Under the pieces are notes generated by a model. The model was not told the DNA's origin. It ran no database searches and saw only the letters and a program-made list of their open reading frames with translations. Shown here one piece after another: positions 21,033 through 32,042 of a stretch of 64,000 bases of DNA; the first letter of the stretch is position 1; every line of letters starts with the position of its first letter. Where the stretch lies: the NCBI GenBank assembly GCA_029215795.1, contig JARDYH010000007.1, forward strand, positions 22,765,763 through 22,829,762, in the 5' to 3' direction. This stretch comes from Anniella stebbinsi. Taxonomy: Eukaryota; Chordata; Lepidosauria; Squamata; Anniellidae. The translations under genes were made by a program, and so were the position numbers.

Positions 21033-21654
21033 TTTATTTTTATTATTATTTATTTTTGTGTAAGTGTGTGCTTTGCTGACTTTTTTTGTGTTTGTAGCAG
21101 CAGGCTACACAGCCCAGCAACACACACTCACTCACAAGCGCACACACACACACACACACACACAGAGAAAGAGAGAGAGAGAGAGAGAGGATAGAAATAT
21201 TTTTTTATTATTTTTTTGGGTTTTTTTCAGAAAGCGAAAGTAGAACAAACACACTCACTGCAAAGACAAACTGAACTCACAGACAAACAAACGTGCTATC
21301 TAAGAAAGGAAAGGCAAGAGAGAAAGGAAAGCCAAGAGAGAGAACAAGAAAAGCTGAAGTAAAAGATCAGAAACTCCTCAAAACCACCTCCAAATGCAAT
21401 CAAATCAATTCAATCAATACAGTCTCTCCAACACAGCTCCAAAACACTCCCTAATCTCCTCCACGTTCAACCCACAAAGAGCCAGAAGGGCAGGGCTGAG
21501 AGAATATATACTGGTGCCCTCCTCCAGCATTGCGATTGGAGGCTGAAGAAAGTCTTCACAGGATTGGGTGATTCAGTCATGTATTCTAAAGCACAATTGG
21601 TGGATCAAGCTGTCAAACACACACACACAAACACAGCCTCCCCCTCCCTTTCCT
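21033..21654. other. region upstream of the transposase
   Basis: Contains a CA/GA microsatellite (21131-21190) and purine-rich sequence with repeated AAAGGAAAG. It is the likely promoter and 5' untranslated region of the transposase, but no TATA box or start signal is evident. Confidence 0.5.
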
Positions 21655-22923
21655 GAAGGTTTAAAATAATAAAGTTTAACCTTTGTTTTCCCACTAAAGC
21701 ATTGCACCAAAGTTTGTGAAATTTTCAGCGTTTGAGCGGGCATAGGTCCTGTGCCATGTGAGCGAGTTAGAGCTTTGTAGCTCTTAAAACCAACCCATAA
21801 ATCCCATGTGAAATGCCATGAATAAACCTTTGTTTTCCCACTAAAGCATTGCACCAAAGTTTGTGAAATTTTCAGCGTTTGAGCGGGCATAGGTCCTGTG
21901 CCATGTGAGCGAGTTAGAGCTTTGTAGCTCTTAAAACCAACCCATAAATCCCATGTGAAATGCCATGAATAAACCTTTGTTTTCCCACTAAAGCATTGCA
22001 CCAAAGTTTGTGAAATTTCCAGCGTTTGAGCGGGCATAGGTCCTGTGCCATGTGAGCGAGTTAGAGCTTTGTAGCTCTTAAAACCAACCCATAAATCCCA
22101 TGTGAAATGCCATGAATAAACGTTCGTTTCCCACTAAAATGTTGCACCTAGCTTCCGGAAATTTCACACACATTTGAAGTGCAGTGTTCCCTGCAATGTG
22201 CCAAAGTTTCCCGTTTGTATCTTTGAAAATAAAAAAATGGGAGGCAAAACTGTATTTTACCCCACTGCTACCCAATTTTCAACAATTCATTGCCAACACA
22301 TGCCTGGAGCTAGCTGTCTGAAATTTTACACACATATCAAGGGAAGTGTTCCCTGTAATGTGCCGAAGTGTCCTGTTTATATCTTTAAAAATAAAAACAT
22401 GGGAGGCATAACTGCATTTACCCCACTACTACCCATTTTTCAAAAATTCATTGCCACACCAGGCAAGCACCCACGGTTCTGGGATTTCACACACGTGGGT
22501 CCCAAGGTACCACCTACAATGTGGCAAAGTTTCATGTGTGTAACTTTAAAAATGACCGAGTTATAGGCATTCCATGTTATTTATTAAAAAATTAATTGCC
22601 ACAAACTGCATGCACCAATCTTTCTGAAATTTCTCACAGATACCTATCCCTAACCAGTGTACAATGTGCCCAAGTTTCATCCTTCTGTCGTTAAAAATGA
22701 AAAAGTTATAGGCGTTTTTGTAAAACAACAATACTTTGCTATGGGAAAAACGCATTTAAAATGGCGTCCGATCCGCCGATCTGATCCGATCCGGATCGGA
22801 CCTCGCCGGATCGGATCGGATCGGATCGGATGGTGTGTCGGATCGGATCGGATCGGATTTTCCGATTTTTGGGGCGGATCGGATTCGGATCGTGGATCGG
22901 ATCCGATCCGATGCACACCCCTA
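21655..22923. repeat. right terminal arm of the large hAT
   Basis: Inverted copy of 11228-12620 with three, not four, 147-bp units (landmark CTAAAGCATTGCACC at 21694, 21841 and 21988). Confidence 0.9.
22765..22918. repeat. GGATC-rich subterminal array (right)
   Basis: Dense GGATC units in both orientations adjoining the right terminus; the counterpart of 11248-11385. Confidence 0.85.
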
Positions 22924-22931
22924 GTCAATAG
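22924..22931. repeat. hAT target-site duplication (right)
   Basis: GTCAATAG, identical to 11220-11227. Confidence 0.95.
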
Positions 22932-24230
22932 ACCCGATGTAGATTCAGCATATCAAACATATCAAGTCTCATATCAAATGTATGTTGACGTTATCCAACA
23001 GCTTGTTGCTGTGGTGGTATATCTCAGCAAGGCAGGAGACGCTGATGATCTTTTTGCCCACAGCCCTGTGAGTCTTATCTCCTGCACAGAAGGCAGCATT
23101 GCCGGTAGTTCTATGGTAGTGAGCAGTGAGGAGGAAGAGGAGGAGGAGATCACCAGCATGGCCATTGGTCTGGCATTATGGGAGTTGTAGTTCAAAATAT
23201 CCGGAGAGCACCTTTCCATACCTCAAGCACCATGAATGGATGTAAGCTTTTATGTCCAAAATCTCCCCCAACCCACTCAACATTTCTCATGGCATGTGTT
23301 GATTGGTCTTTTGATACTTCAAAATAGGTGAGGCGTATCTTGCCACTATCATCAGCAGTTCATCTTTGTGAGGAGGAAAATAAGATTGGAGGCCATGATC
23401 CTCCCCTTGTTGGAACAAGACTTCAATCTCTCACTGTCTCTCTTTAATCAGGTTCCTATTTTAGCTGCCACAAAGATGTCAACAAAAGAAAATAAGCTAT
23501 CACCCCTCTAGGGGTTAAATTGGATTTCTCAGCGTTCAAATGTTCCTCAGTGGGGGGGGGGGAAATCTCACCTGCACCTTCCATCAGGCAAATTACTTCT
23601 GACTTTTAATTTATTTCTCCAGGAAATGGAAAGGCCCGGCATATCCAAAGTCAATAGGGAATAAAGAATGAGGTGTAATCAGGCTCCTCACCAATTCAGA
23701 ACCCCAGTCCCTGTCAGATTTAATAGGTTCTTCAGCCACAGAATTTGTAGAATGCATGGCATGTCCTTTCTGTTCAGCATTTTATTTTGGACTTTGCTAG
23801 TTAATGATCCCAACAAGTGACAACTAAAATTTACTTGATGTTGGCATCTCCTCTCTCTCTCTCCCCGTGTCTCTCCCCCACCATCTTTCTCTGTTTGTGT
23901 GTGTGTATGTGTGTGTGTGGTGTATAGATGTGTATGCATCTAATCCTACCTGTTCCCAAATCAATCAAGAGCGTGGGGCTTCTATAGATAGCAAGAGCAT
24001 GGGATGTCAGATTCGATTCTCTCCGAAATTCAGGGACATTCCCATCACTCTTCTTAGAGTGAGTGGTATCCAGCAGAACCGCTCCACCTCTTCTGTTTCC
24101 TTTGCATTCATGGGAGTGACCATTTGTGCGACACTGCTTCCACGCTTCAGAAAAAGAACTCCAGAAATCGGTGAAAGCACTTGTTTCCAAGATTGGGAGC
24201 TCCCTTCTGTAAGCTCCGCTGACATGCCCT
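22932..24230. other. noncoding
   Basis: A reptile repeat phrase (TTATGGGAGTTGTAGTTCAA) lies at about 23177-23198 and a GT-rich tract at 23895-23921. No gene is supported. Confidence 0.55.
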
Positions 24231-24468
24231 CTCCAGAAACAAGTCTATTATTATGTGTGTTGTACTATTATATGCTGCCTTGGGAGGGCTCCTGCCCTAA
24301 AAGGCAGCCAAGACATATTTTAAATAAAATAAAGTCTCCATCTAAGGAAACCACCATCAGGGAAATGGAGAAGAGGTGTATTTTTGTGATTATCGCTATC
24401 TGTTTTTGACTGTGCATGTTTTAATTTGTAAGCGACCTTGAGTCCCAGTATTGGGAAAAAGGTGGGAT

Positions 24469-24507
<39 letters not shown>
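24231..24507 (+). repeat. retroelement 3' tail ending in (ATC)n
   Basis: GTAAGCGACCTTGAGTCCCA, then GGGATATCATCATC... Loss into a simple repeat is typical of a LINE or SINE 3' end. The family is not assigned. Confidence 0.45.
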
Positions 24508-24639
24508 GAATACTGAAAACTGGATGGGTATCCAGCATTTAATGCTGTTTGCGCTTTCACTTTCCCAGAATGGGGGAGCTTTGACCGAGTCTATGGGATC
24601 TGGGAAGGGTTAGACTTGGGTGCTTGTTTGGAAAATGTT

Positions 24640-24924
24640 TGTTGTTCAAGTCCTGCCCCTGTGTGCTCTGCACCCATCATCCCATTCTTTGGTATTGCAC
24701 TTTGCGAGTGGAGAAGAAAACACAAGAAATAAGACACACACACCAGAGCTTGGGATAAACTAGGGCCTCTTTATTTAACATGGATATTCTCCCCTCCATG
24801 GATCTGAGCGTGAACGTGCGGGAATCTCTCTTATTTATCTCAGGCAACTAGCCTGCCAATCAGGGCGAGCCACTCCATTGAACCCAGGGGTCGGGTATAC
24901 CCGCCCCCCTGTTCAAACAACACT
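24640..24924 (-). repeat. possible solo LTR
   Basis: The minus strand carries TGTTGTTTGAAC at the right and ends near TTGAACAACA at the left. Between them are a CCAAT-type box (GATTGG), an AT-rich TATA-like GATAAATAAG and an AATAAA signal in promoter order. No target-site duplication was found, so this is tentative. Confidence 0.3.
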
Positions 24925-26579
24925 TGAGTGTTTGGTGAGACCATCTGCGTCATCCACAGCCCGTGCTGCACAGCTCAGGTAGATGAGACAAGCTGGTCCC
25001 CAAAGGCAAGCCATATCCTGACATGGGAGCTGCACAGCCCCCGAGGAGCAGGGTCTCTGACTTGCCCCCACCATAAAGGTGCCAGAGTGCTCACCGTTCC
25101 TATTCTCATCCCCCCAAAATTCCCGCACCATCCGCGTATCATTTATATTCACCTATTTATCCTCCATTTAAAAGATTAAATCCAGTATGGAGTAGGCGAA
25201 ACCTTTGCATACTAATGCCAGGGAAAATTCCTACTCAGCCTCCTCCACAAAGAGGACGACTGGCTAATCCCATACTAGTTGATAAGGAGGGAGGGCGAGG
25301 CCAGAAAAGAAGAGGCCGGATGTCCACGCAGGGCAAGCCTTTATAGGCTTGGCTCCGCCTCCACGCCAGGCTATACACATGCCTTGCATGTGTATAGTCT
25401 TCTTTCTTTTCTTCTTCCCGCCCACAAAATCCGACCCCTCCCAAGACGTTCCGGCTGGGTGGGGATCAGGCTTCTGTGATTTTTGTGTGAACTGAGCAGA
25501 AAACACAGACATCTAAAACTCATTTTCATTCCTCATAGTTCCTCTGCCCTGCACCTCTATTTTCTATTTTTATTTTTAGTTTCTTAACTAGGGTAATGTC
25601 TATGCTATTAAATAAAAAAGTCAGGGGAACAGAGCACCCTTTGTTTGGAAACCCCAAACAGTAAAGGCTTCTCTTGAACAAAGCTCCCTGCTCAGATTCA
25701 TCTGAAACTTGGCAGACATGAATGGCACGTAAGGGGCAACTATCCCTGCAAATGCCACCTGGTTCTGCCAAGAAATAATAATAATAAAAAGCTATCAGAA
25801 GTTCCATTTTATAAAAAAAGAAAATAAAAATAAAAATATAAGGGCATGTAGCAGAACAACTCTGGCACCCATTTGTCTGAAATTTGGCAGACATAATCCC
25901 CTTCTAAGGGGTGACTGGGTCCAAACATTTGAACTAATCATGATGATGAAAATTAAGTTGAAGCCATTTGTTCTCCTGTTTTACTGATTGCTCCCAAGAA
26001 GTGCCTCTTTAATAAATGTGTTGCAAAACAAGAAGAAAAAAAACCACTACAGGCCTCGATATTACTTATATAAAAAACTGCTTTTAAAAATGACACATTG
26101 AGCTAATACTGTGAAACTTGGCATCCATGATCCAGATGATGAGATCAAACCAGTCCAAATAAAATTACCACCACCAGTACCAGAAGTACTGAAAATGCAC
26201 ACATTTGTCAGATTTACTCCAAGCTATGGCTTGGCATATCAAATATTTCTTTAAAATGTTGGTGGAAACTGCTGACGCATGTCCTTCAGGTTTGTTGAGG
26301 GGATGAGACTTTCGTTGGTTTACTGAGGTTATGAGCAGCAGTTCAAAAGGTATTAAAGTTATGTCAAGCATGCTAGAATGCTGCCAGTTGGAATTCAATT
26401 GCAGAGAGCTCCTGTGTGTAATGCCTATTCCTTTAGTTATGGAATGTGACCTCCTGAGGTGAGATTCATGTTACTATATGGATTGGGACCCTGACCTGGG
26501 GGGGTAGGGAAACTTTAAACACATCCCTGACCCCACTGTGATTCCCAATCTGGATTAGGCTCCACATGTGTTCACACTC
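24925..26579. other. noncoding
   Basis: Several degenerate blocks of the type AAACTTGGCAGACAT... (about 25700, 25880, 26115) resemble the module found in the hAT arms. A short inverted repeat (TATACACATGCCTTGCATGTGTATA) lies near 25373-25397. No gene is supported. Confidence 0.5.
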
Positions 26580-26582
26580 TAT

Positions 26583-26808
26583 GGCTCAATTCGGACGACA
26601 CAATAAACAACTGGTGTGGGGGAAACAATCATCAGTTGTTTTGACTATTGTGTCATCCGAATACTGCCATAGTCAACTCAGTGCTGATCCTAATCCACAC
26701 CACAGTTGATTATTTATTACCATGTTGTGTGGGGAGTACCCCCTAGTTGAACAACTGTAAAGTTGATTATTACCCCACCATTGACTATCGTGTTGTCCAA
26801 ATTCAGCC
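26583..26808. mobile_element. 226-bp MITE (family C), copy 1
   Basis: Inverted ends GGCTCAATTCGGACGACAC and the diverged mirror at the right. It is flanked by TAT on both sides (26580-26582 and 26809-26811). It has the same length as, and is clearly homologous to, 35712-35937. A 3-bp duplication fits Harbinger-type elements, but the targets (TAT, ACT) are not the usual TWA. Confidence 0.8.
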
Positions 26809-26821
26809 TATGTATGCTAAT

Positions 26822-26970
26822 AAAATGGCTGTGGCTGTGAGGATTTAGCGTTATTCAGTCATTTTCATTGTGTGTAACCTCTTAATGTTTCTGAGGGGAA
26901 GTGGGGATAAGTTTGCTACCCCCCCCACACACACACACATACACCTTCATCCCTGTTCTCATCACTTTCT
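26822..26970. other. noncoding
   Basis: Nothing recognisable apart from a short C/CA tract at about 26920-26942. Confidence 0.6.
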
Positions 26971-27293
26971 TAGGCTGACCAGATAAAATCCAGGTCAGGG
27001 CTCATGTAACTTTAACAGTTGTAGAGAAAAGGGAATTTCAGCCGGTGTCATTTGTATGCAATTAGTTCCTGGTGATATTCCCTCTTCATCACAACAGTTA
27101 AGGGTGCAGGCACTATACTAGAGTGACCATATACAAAAGAAGGCAGGGCCCCTGCAACTTTAACTGTTGTGATGAAGAGGGAATTTCACCAGGAATTAAT
27201 TGCATACAAATGACACTGGCTGAAATTCCCTTTTCTCTACAACTGTTAAAGTTACATGAGCCCTGACCTGGATTTTATCTGGTCACCCTACAC
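26971..27293. mobile_element. family B foldback MITE, dimer-like
   Basis: The left end GGCTGACCAGATAAAATCC and right end GGATTTTATCTGGTCACCC are inverted. Each half carries AACTTTAACAGTTGTAGAG and GGGAATTTCAGCC. Half-units meet at about 27112 (AGAGTGACCATATACAAAAG). A long hairpin is predicted. Confidence 0.75.
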
Positions 27294-28124
27294 TTTCTAC
27301 ATGTTCAGGGTGCTGTCTGCAGAGGGCAGCCTCCTCAATCCATGGAAGTTATTTCCCAATATTTTAGGATCCTGATTCTTGAAACAAAATCAAGATTACC
27401 ATTAGCTAAGTATTTACAATCCCATCCGTCATATTGATGAACCTGCAAGAAAATGGATTCAAATGCACTGGGGAGAGAGTAGAACTGGCAACACTAGAAT
27501 GATAAACCACCAAATTCAAGGATATTACAAAGAAGAAATGATTTCGGGATCTATAGACTCAAGACTGCAAGACTCCATATTCTATTTATCATACCTGTCT
27601 TTAACTATTTACAATACATCATGAGTTTTCTTAAAAATGGGGTTGGGAGAGAGTAAAATATGTAACTGTGTTCACATAGCCCAATCAGGATCCGTCCTTA
27701 GTGTGCAAGAATTCTGTGTACGTGAATCAGTATGGGTGTGGATGACTTTGTGGCAGGCACTGCATGTGTGGATAATGGGAGGGAAGTGGCCACCAAGTAT
27801 ATTGGCAGCAGGCTGGTGAGCTAGGCCATCCAATGATACAACATTTCTCATGGGTTAATTGGACTTGTGGGACAGTTGTCTGATCTCCCAGCTGTTAACT
27901 TGGCTCCCAGCATTCATATGAAATCCTGGCCATGTTACTGAGGAAGAGGAACGTGAAACTAGGGTGGATGGAGAAGTCTGTTTGGGGTGGTGGAGCTCAA
28001 TGCTTTTATTGGATTAGTCTCCTGGACTTCGGTCCATCTTCTGCTAACTGGCCCAACTCGGTCTGCAGTGAATCAAGCCATTTAGTTAGACTTTCCATGG
28101 TTTTTAATTTGCACAATTTGTGTA
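27294..28124. other. noncoding
   Basis: No recognisable feature; short open frames only. Confidence 0.6.
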
Positions 28125-28605
28125 AATTCAATCTATCAAGTTTTATTGTTTGTAGCCAATGGCCATCACAATACAAACACAAAGCACACAAGTATGAAAC
28201 AGAAAAAAAAACACTTGGTACAATAAAAGAGGAGTACAATAAAACGATCAGCATTTAAAACATCATTTCTGTTTAACCCCCTTAGGATTTGACAGTGCTG
28301 TGGTTTAGAAAGGCCACTCTTGTCTTTCTTGCAGCTAGCACAAATAAAGCTATCCTATAGCTGATGAATTTGTCCACATCAGCCAACAGCCATCTAATTT
28401 TAAAATCATCTGATTTGCCTTCTAAAGTGGTCTGGAAAGGGAGAATAAATTTAGCCCTGGGAGAATTATATAATGGACAGTATAAGATATAATGTACGAG
28501 ATCTACACTACCTCCTGATTTGCAAATGCAAAAGCGCTCTTTTACAGGTCTATTAGAAAATCTTCCAGCCAGATACTCAGTGGGCATCATTTGAAATCTG
28601 AGCTG
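28125..28605 (-). pseudogene. non-LTR retrotransposon 3' end, copy 1
   Basis: 102 open codons (28282-28590) show a zinc-knuckle-like C-x-C-x9-H-x4-C pattern (FCICKSGGSVDLVHYILYC), then DDFKIRWLLADVDKFISYR. This is the usual C-terminus of a LINE ORF2 after the reverse transcriptase. It is followed on the minus strand by a 3' tail with ACAAACAATAAAACTTG. It is 5' truncated; RT is absent. Homologous pieces lie at 61155-61445 and 61620-61975. Family not assigned. Confidence 0.65.
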
Positions 28606-29156
28606 GGTAAAAGAAGGCCTAACAGGGAAAAAGGTTAATTCTCACAAATAAGTAGCCCTTTTATGGTCTGTTTTGATTTTGGTATACCAAGTAGCATATT
28701 TATAGTTCTTTATGTATTCAAAATATCTTTTGGCATCTAATCTGTGTAAATTGCACAAAGTATGGCTACAATTTGCGCAAATCATGCATATTTCAGTCAC
28801 AATTTGCACAATTTGTGCAAATTTCAGCTGCAATTCATGCACACATACATTCACAAGAAGCTCCCAGAGTTCAAGGAAGACCCTTGGCTCAGCTCACAAA
28901 TACAAGCCAAATCAGACATGCCACAGAACTCCATCGAGACCAAAAAGGGCTGGATGTCCATGTGATGGACATCCCTAGTTGAATCCTTTAAGCTGAATGC
29001 TGTTTAATACCGAATACATTTAAACTTTTTGGTCACTCACTTATTTTCATATATCATTAAATGATTTGTTGTTGTTGATGACGATGATGTATTTTTTTTT
29101 AATATTCATTTTAAGACCAGAACTAAGACTATCTTATGTTGGCTCATACTCCATGA
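28606..29156. other. noncoding
   Basis: Short direct repeats of CAATTTGCRCAAAT around 28765-28830. Nothing else is recognised. Confidence 0.6.
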
Positions 29157-29500
29157 AGCCAGTAAATAAATAAATTAATAATAATAACAACATTTCTATG
29201 CTGCTCCATAGCCAAAACTTTCTGGATGGTTTACAAAAGGATAAAAAAAATTAAAAATGACATATAAAATTTTAAACCATGAAAACATACGGTATACACA
29301 AAAACATACATCTGAAAACGACTATAAATGTCTAGGTGCTGCCAGCCAAACCTAAAAACAGATCCGGGATCAGTTAAGCTCATCACGTATTCTTAAATGC
29401 CTGGGAAGAAAGAAAGGTCTTGACCCGGTGCTGAAAAGGTAGTAATGTTGGCACCAGGCAGGCCTCGTTGGGGAGAACATTCTGTAATTGGAAGCTAAGG
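29157..29500. repeat. unassigned interspersed repeat
   Basis: (AAT)n start, TTTCTATGCTGCTCCATAGC, then GAAAGGTCTTGACCCGGTGC and GTTGGCACCAGGCAGGCC. I recognise this as a frequent reptile repeat, and a similar layout is at 60240-60690. Family not assigned. Confidence 0.5.
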
Positions 29501-30214
29501 TGGATGCTTGAATAGAGGCTCCCTGTGGTCAGTGAGGATATTGTGCAATGTCAGAAATTGTGCTGGCTTACAATTTGCCCACCATAGATCCACACTTTTC
29601 CTTGGCTTTTCAGGCCCAAATTTAGATGGAGGCGGATGGAATGCCTGAGCCCATGTAAAGGCTGAATGCCTGAATTGGGCTACAATGTATCCCACAATGG
29701 TTAATGTACTTTCACCCACCCAGAAACTTGGATTTTGGCACATCAAATAAATCATGACATGCTATGTATGGTTTGACCAGGGGTTATTCTTGGTTTTTTT
29801 CATTGCCTCGACGTCGCCTGTATGCTAGCATTGCTTCATCTATGCTGGCAATCCAATATAGGATAAGGCAAGATGGGCATGAGATGGAACGCTGGGCTGT
29901 GGGAATTGCCATTGCTTCTTTGGACTTGGTTTTGGGAGGGAGTGTACACCTCTTGCAGCAGCCAGCAATGTGAACTTATGTTTGTAAAATGCAAGGTTCC
30001 CCTTCTAGATAGGAAGAAAGAGCCCCTGGCGGGCAAAAGGGTTCATTCATGTGGTATCCAAATTGTTAGGGTATTTCTCCACCACCTAGAAACTTTTTTA
30101 AAAAAAATGGTGCCTGCGAACGAAATGCTCCCGGGTTATTAGAGGAGGGTTATTTGAAAGTGGAAGAGATTTCCAGCAGCAGCTAGAAGTGTGCAACTAT
30201 GCTGTATTCGTAGG
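29501..30214. other. noncoding
   Basis: Nothing recognisable. Confidence 0.55.
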
Positions 30215-30222
30215 CATTTTAC

Positions 30223-32034
30223 TAGGGATGTGCACTGGATCGGACCCGATCCACGATCCGAGTCCGGTCCAGTGGGAAATCGGATAAATTATCCGATTTC
30301 CGATCCCGCAGCTGGATCGGCCGATCCAATCCGAACCGGTCCGAAAAAGCTCCGAACCGGTTCGGCGGATCGGCGGATCGGCGGGCGCCCACTGGCGCCC
30401 ACCGCCGCTTCCATTGGCGGGCGCCAGCGGGCGCCCGCCGATGAAAGTGGACAGCGGGGGGGGAGGAGGGGGGCACTTACCTTCTCGGCCCGGTGGCTCC
30501 CGTCCGGCGCCGGCGCCTACTACTACTAGCAGGCTCCGCGGCCTGCTCTAGGGTGGCGCGCCGGGTGATGTCATCACCCGGCGCGCTACTCTAGAGCAGG
30601 CCGCGGAGCCTGCTGGTAGTAGTAGGCGCCGGCGCCGGACGGGAGCCACCGGGCCGGGAAGGTAAGGAGGGGGTGCGTGGAGGGGAGGAGGGGGCGCGCG
30701 GAGGGGGGAGGGGGGAGGGGGGCCCTTACCTTTCCGGCCCGGCGGCTCCCGTCCGGCGCCGGTGCCTACTATTCCCAGCAGGCTCCGCGGCCTGCTCTAG
30801 GGTGGCGCGCCGGGTGATGTCATCACCCGGCGCGCTACTCTAGAGCAGGCCGCGGAGCCTGCTGGTAGTAGTAGGCGCCGGCGCCGGACGGGAGCCGCCG
30901 GGCCGGAAAGGTAAGGAGGGGGTGCGTGGAGGGGAGGAGGGGGCGCGCGGAGGGGGGAGGGGGGCCCTTACCTTTCCGGCCCGGCGGCTCCCGTCCGGCG
31001 CCGGCGCCTACTATTCCCAGCAGGCTCCGCGGCCTGCTCTAGGATGGCGCGCCGGGTGATGTCATCACCCGGCGCGCTACTCTAGAGCAGGCCGCGGAGC
31101 CTGCTGGAAGTAGTAGGCGCCGGCGCCGGACGGGAGCCGCCGGGCCGGAAAGGTAAGGAGGGGGTGCGTGGAGGGGAGGAGGGGGCGCGCGGAGGGGGGA
31201 GGGGGGCCCTTACCTTTCCGGCCCGGCGGCTCCCGTCCGGCGCCGGCGCCTACTATTCCCAGCAGGCTCCGCGGCCTGCTCTAGGATGGCGCGCCGGGTG
31301 ATGTCATCACCCGGCGCACTACTCTAGAGCAGGCCGCGGAGCCTGCTGGAAGTAGTAGGCGCCGGCGCCGGACGGGAGCCGCCGGGCCGGAAAGGTAAGG
31401 AGGGGGTGCGTGGAGGGGAGGAGGGGGCGCGCGGAGGGGGGAGGGGGGAGGGGGGCCCTTACCTGCCCGGCCCGGCGGCTCCCGTCCGGCGCCGGCGCCT
31501 ACTACTACCAGCAGGCTCCGCGGCCTGCTCCAGGGTGGCGCGCCGGGTGATGTCATCACCCGGCGCGCTACTCGAGAGTAGGCCGCGGAGCCCGCTGGTA
31601 GTAGCCGCCGGCGCCGGACGTGCCGAGAAGGTAAGTGGCGGGGAAGGGGGCTTACCCCCCCCCGGAGCCGTCCGCTTCTATCCGCTGGCGCCCGCGGGCG
31701 CCAGCGGATGGAAGCAGGCGGCCCCAGGGGGGGTAGGGAGCGCGGGGGAGGGGGTTTACCTGCCGGGGCCGTCCACAGCGGACGGCCCCGGGGGGGGGAG
31801 GGAGTTAGGCCCCCCCTTACCCACCCGCCGCCATTTTTTCCTCATAGACTTGCATTGCAATGCAAGTCTATGGGGAAAAAAATGGCGGCCGATCCAAAAA
31901 TTTCCGATTTTTGGATCGGGATCGGACTCGATCCGGTCCGGGGGGCCTCCGATTTTGTCCGAACCGGTCCGGGACAAAATTGGAGGTCCCGATCCGGGTC
32001 CCGATCCGATCCGGGGGGTCCGTGCACACCCCTA
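30223..32034. mobile_element. non-autonomous hAT relative, 1.8 kb, GC-rich
   Basis: Starts TAGGGATGTGCACTGGATC and ends with the mirror of TAGGGGTGTGCAC. A perfect 8-bp duplication CATTTTAC lies at 30215-30222 and 32035-32042. The ends carry GGATC/GATCC arrays like the large hAT. The interior (30420-31640) is five copies of a GC-rich palindromic unit. There is no transposase frame. Confidence 0.92.
30480..31640. repeat. five tandem GC-rich palindromes
   Basis: Units of about 242-249 bp. Each is centred on GGGTGATGTCATCACCC, with cores at 30566, 30815, 31057, 31299 and 31548. On each side run TCTAGAGCAGGCCGCGGAGC and GGCGCCGGCGCCGGACGGGA in mirrored order. Strong cruciform potential and very CpG-rich. 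Confidence 0.92.
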
Positions 32035-32042
32035 CATTTTAC

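Larger units (their letters stand above)
11228..22923 (-). mobile_element. 11.7-kb hAT (Ac/ZBED-like) DNA transposon with very long terminal arms
   Basis: Termini TAGGGATGTGCAC (left) and, read inward from the right, TAGGGGTGTGCATC are bounded by a perfect 8-bp duplication, the hAT hallmark. The first bases resemble plant Ac ends (YAGGGATGAAA). Inside come GGATC-rich subterminal arrays, inverted arms of about 1.3-1.4 kb that look about 99% alike, tandem satellites, and a transposase on the minus strand. Most hAT elements have inverted repeats of 10-30 bp and total lengths under 6 kb, so arms and size are unusual. Near-identical arms and the perfect duplication imply a recent insertion. Three shorter relatives lie downstream. 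Confidence 0.93.

Noticed and set aside
22657..23190. 177-codon open frame crossing the right hAT terminus
   Set aside because: It spans the GGATC array and the insertion border, so it cannot be an ancestral gene; its end is an acidic simple repeat.
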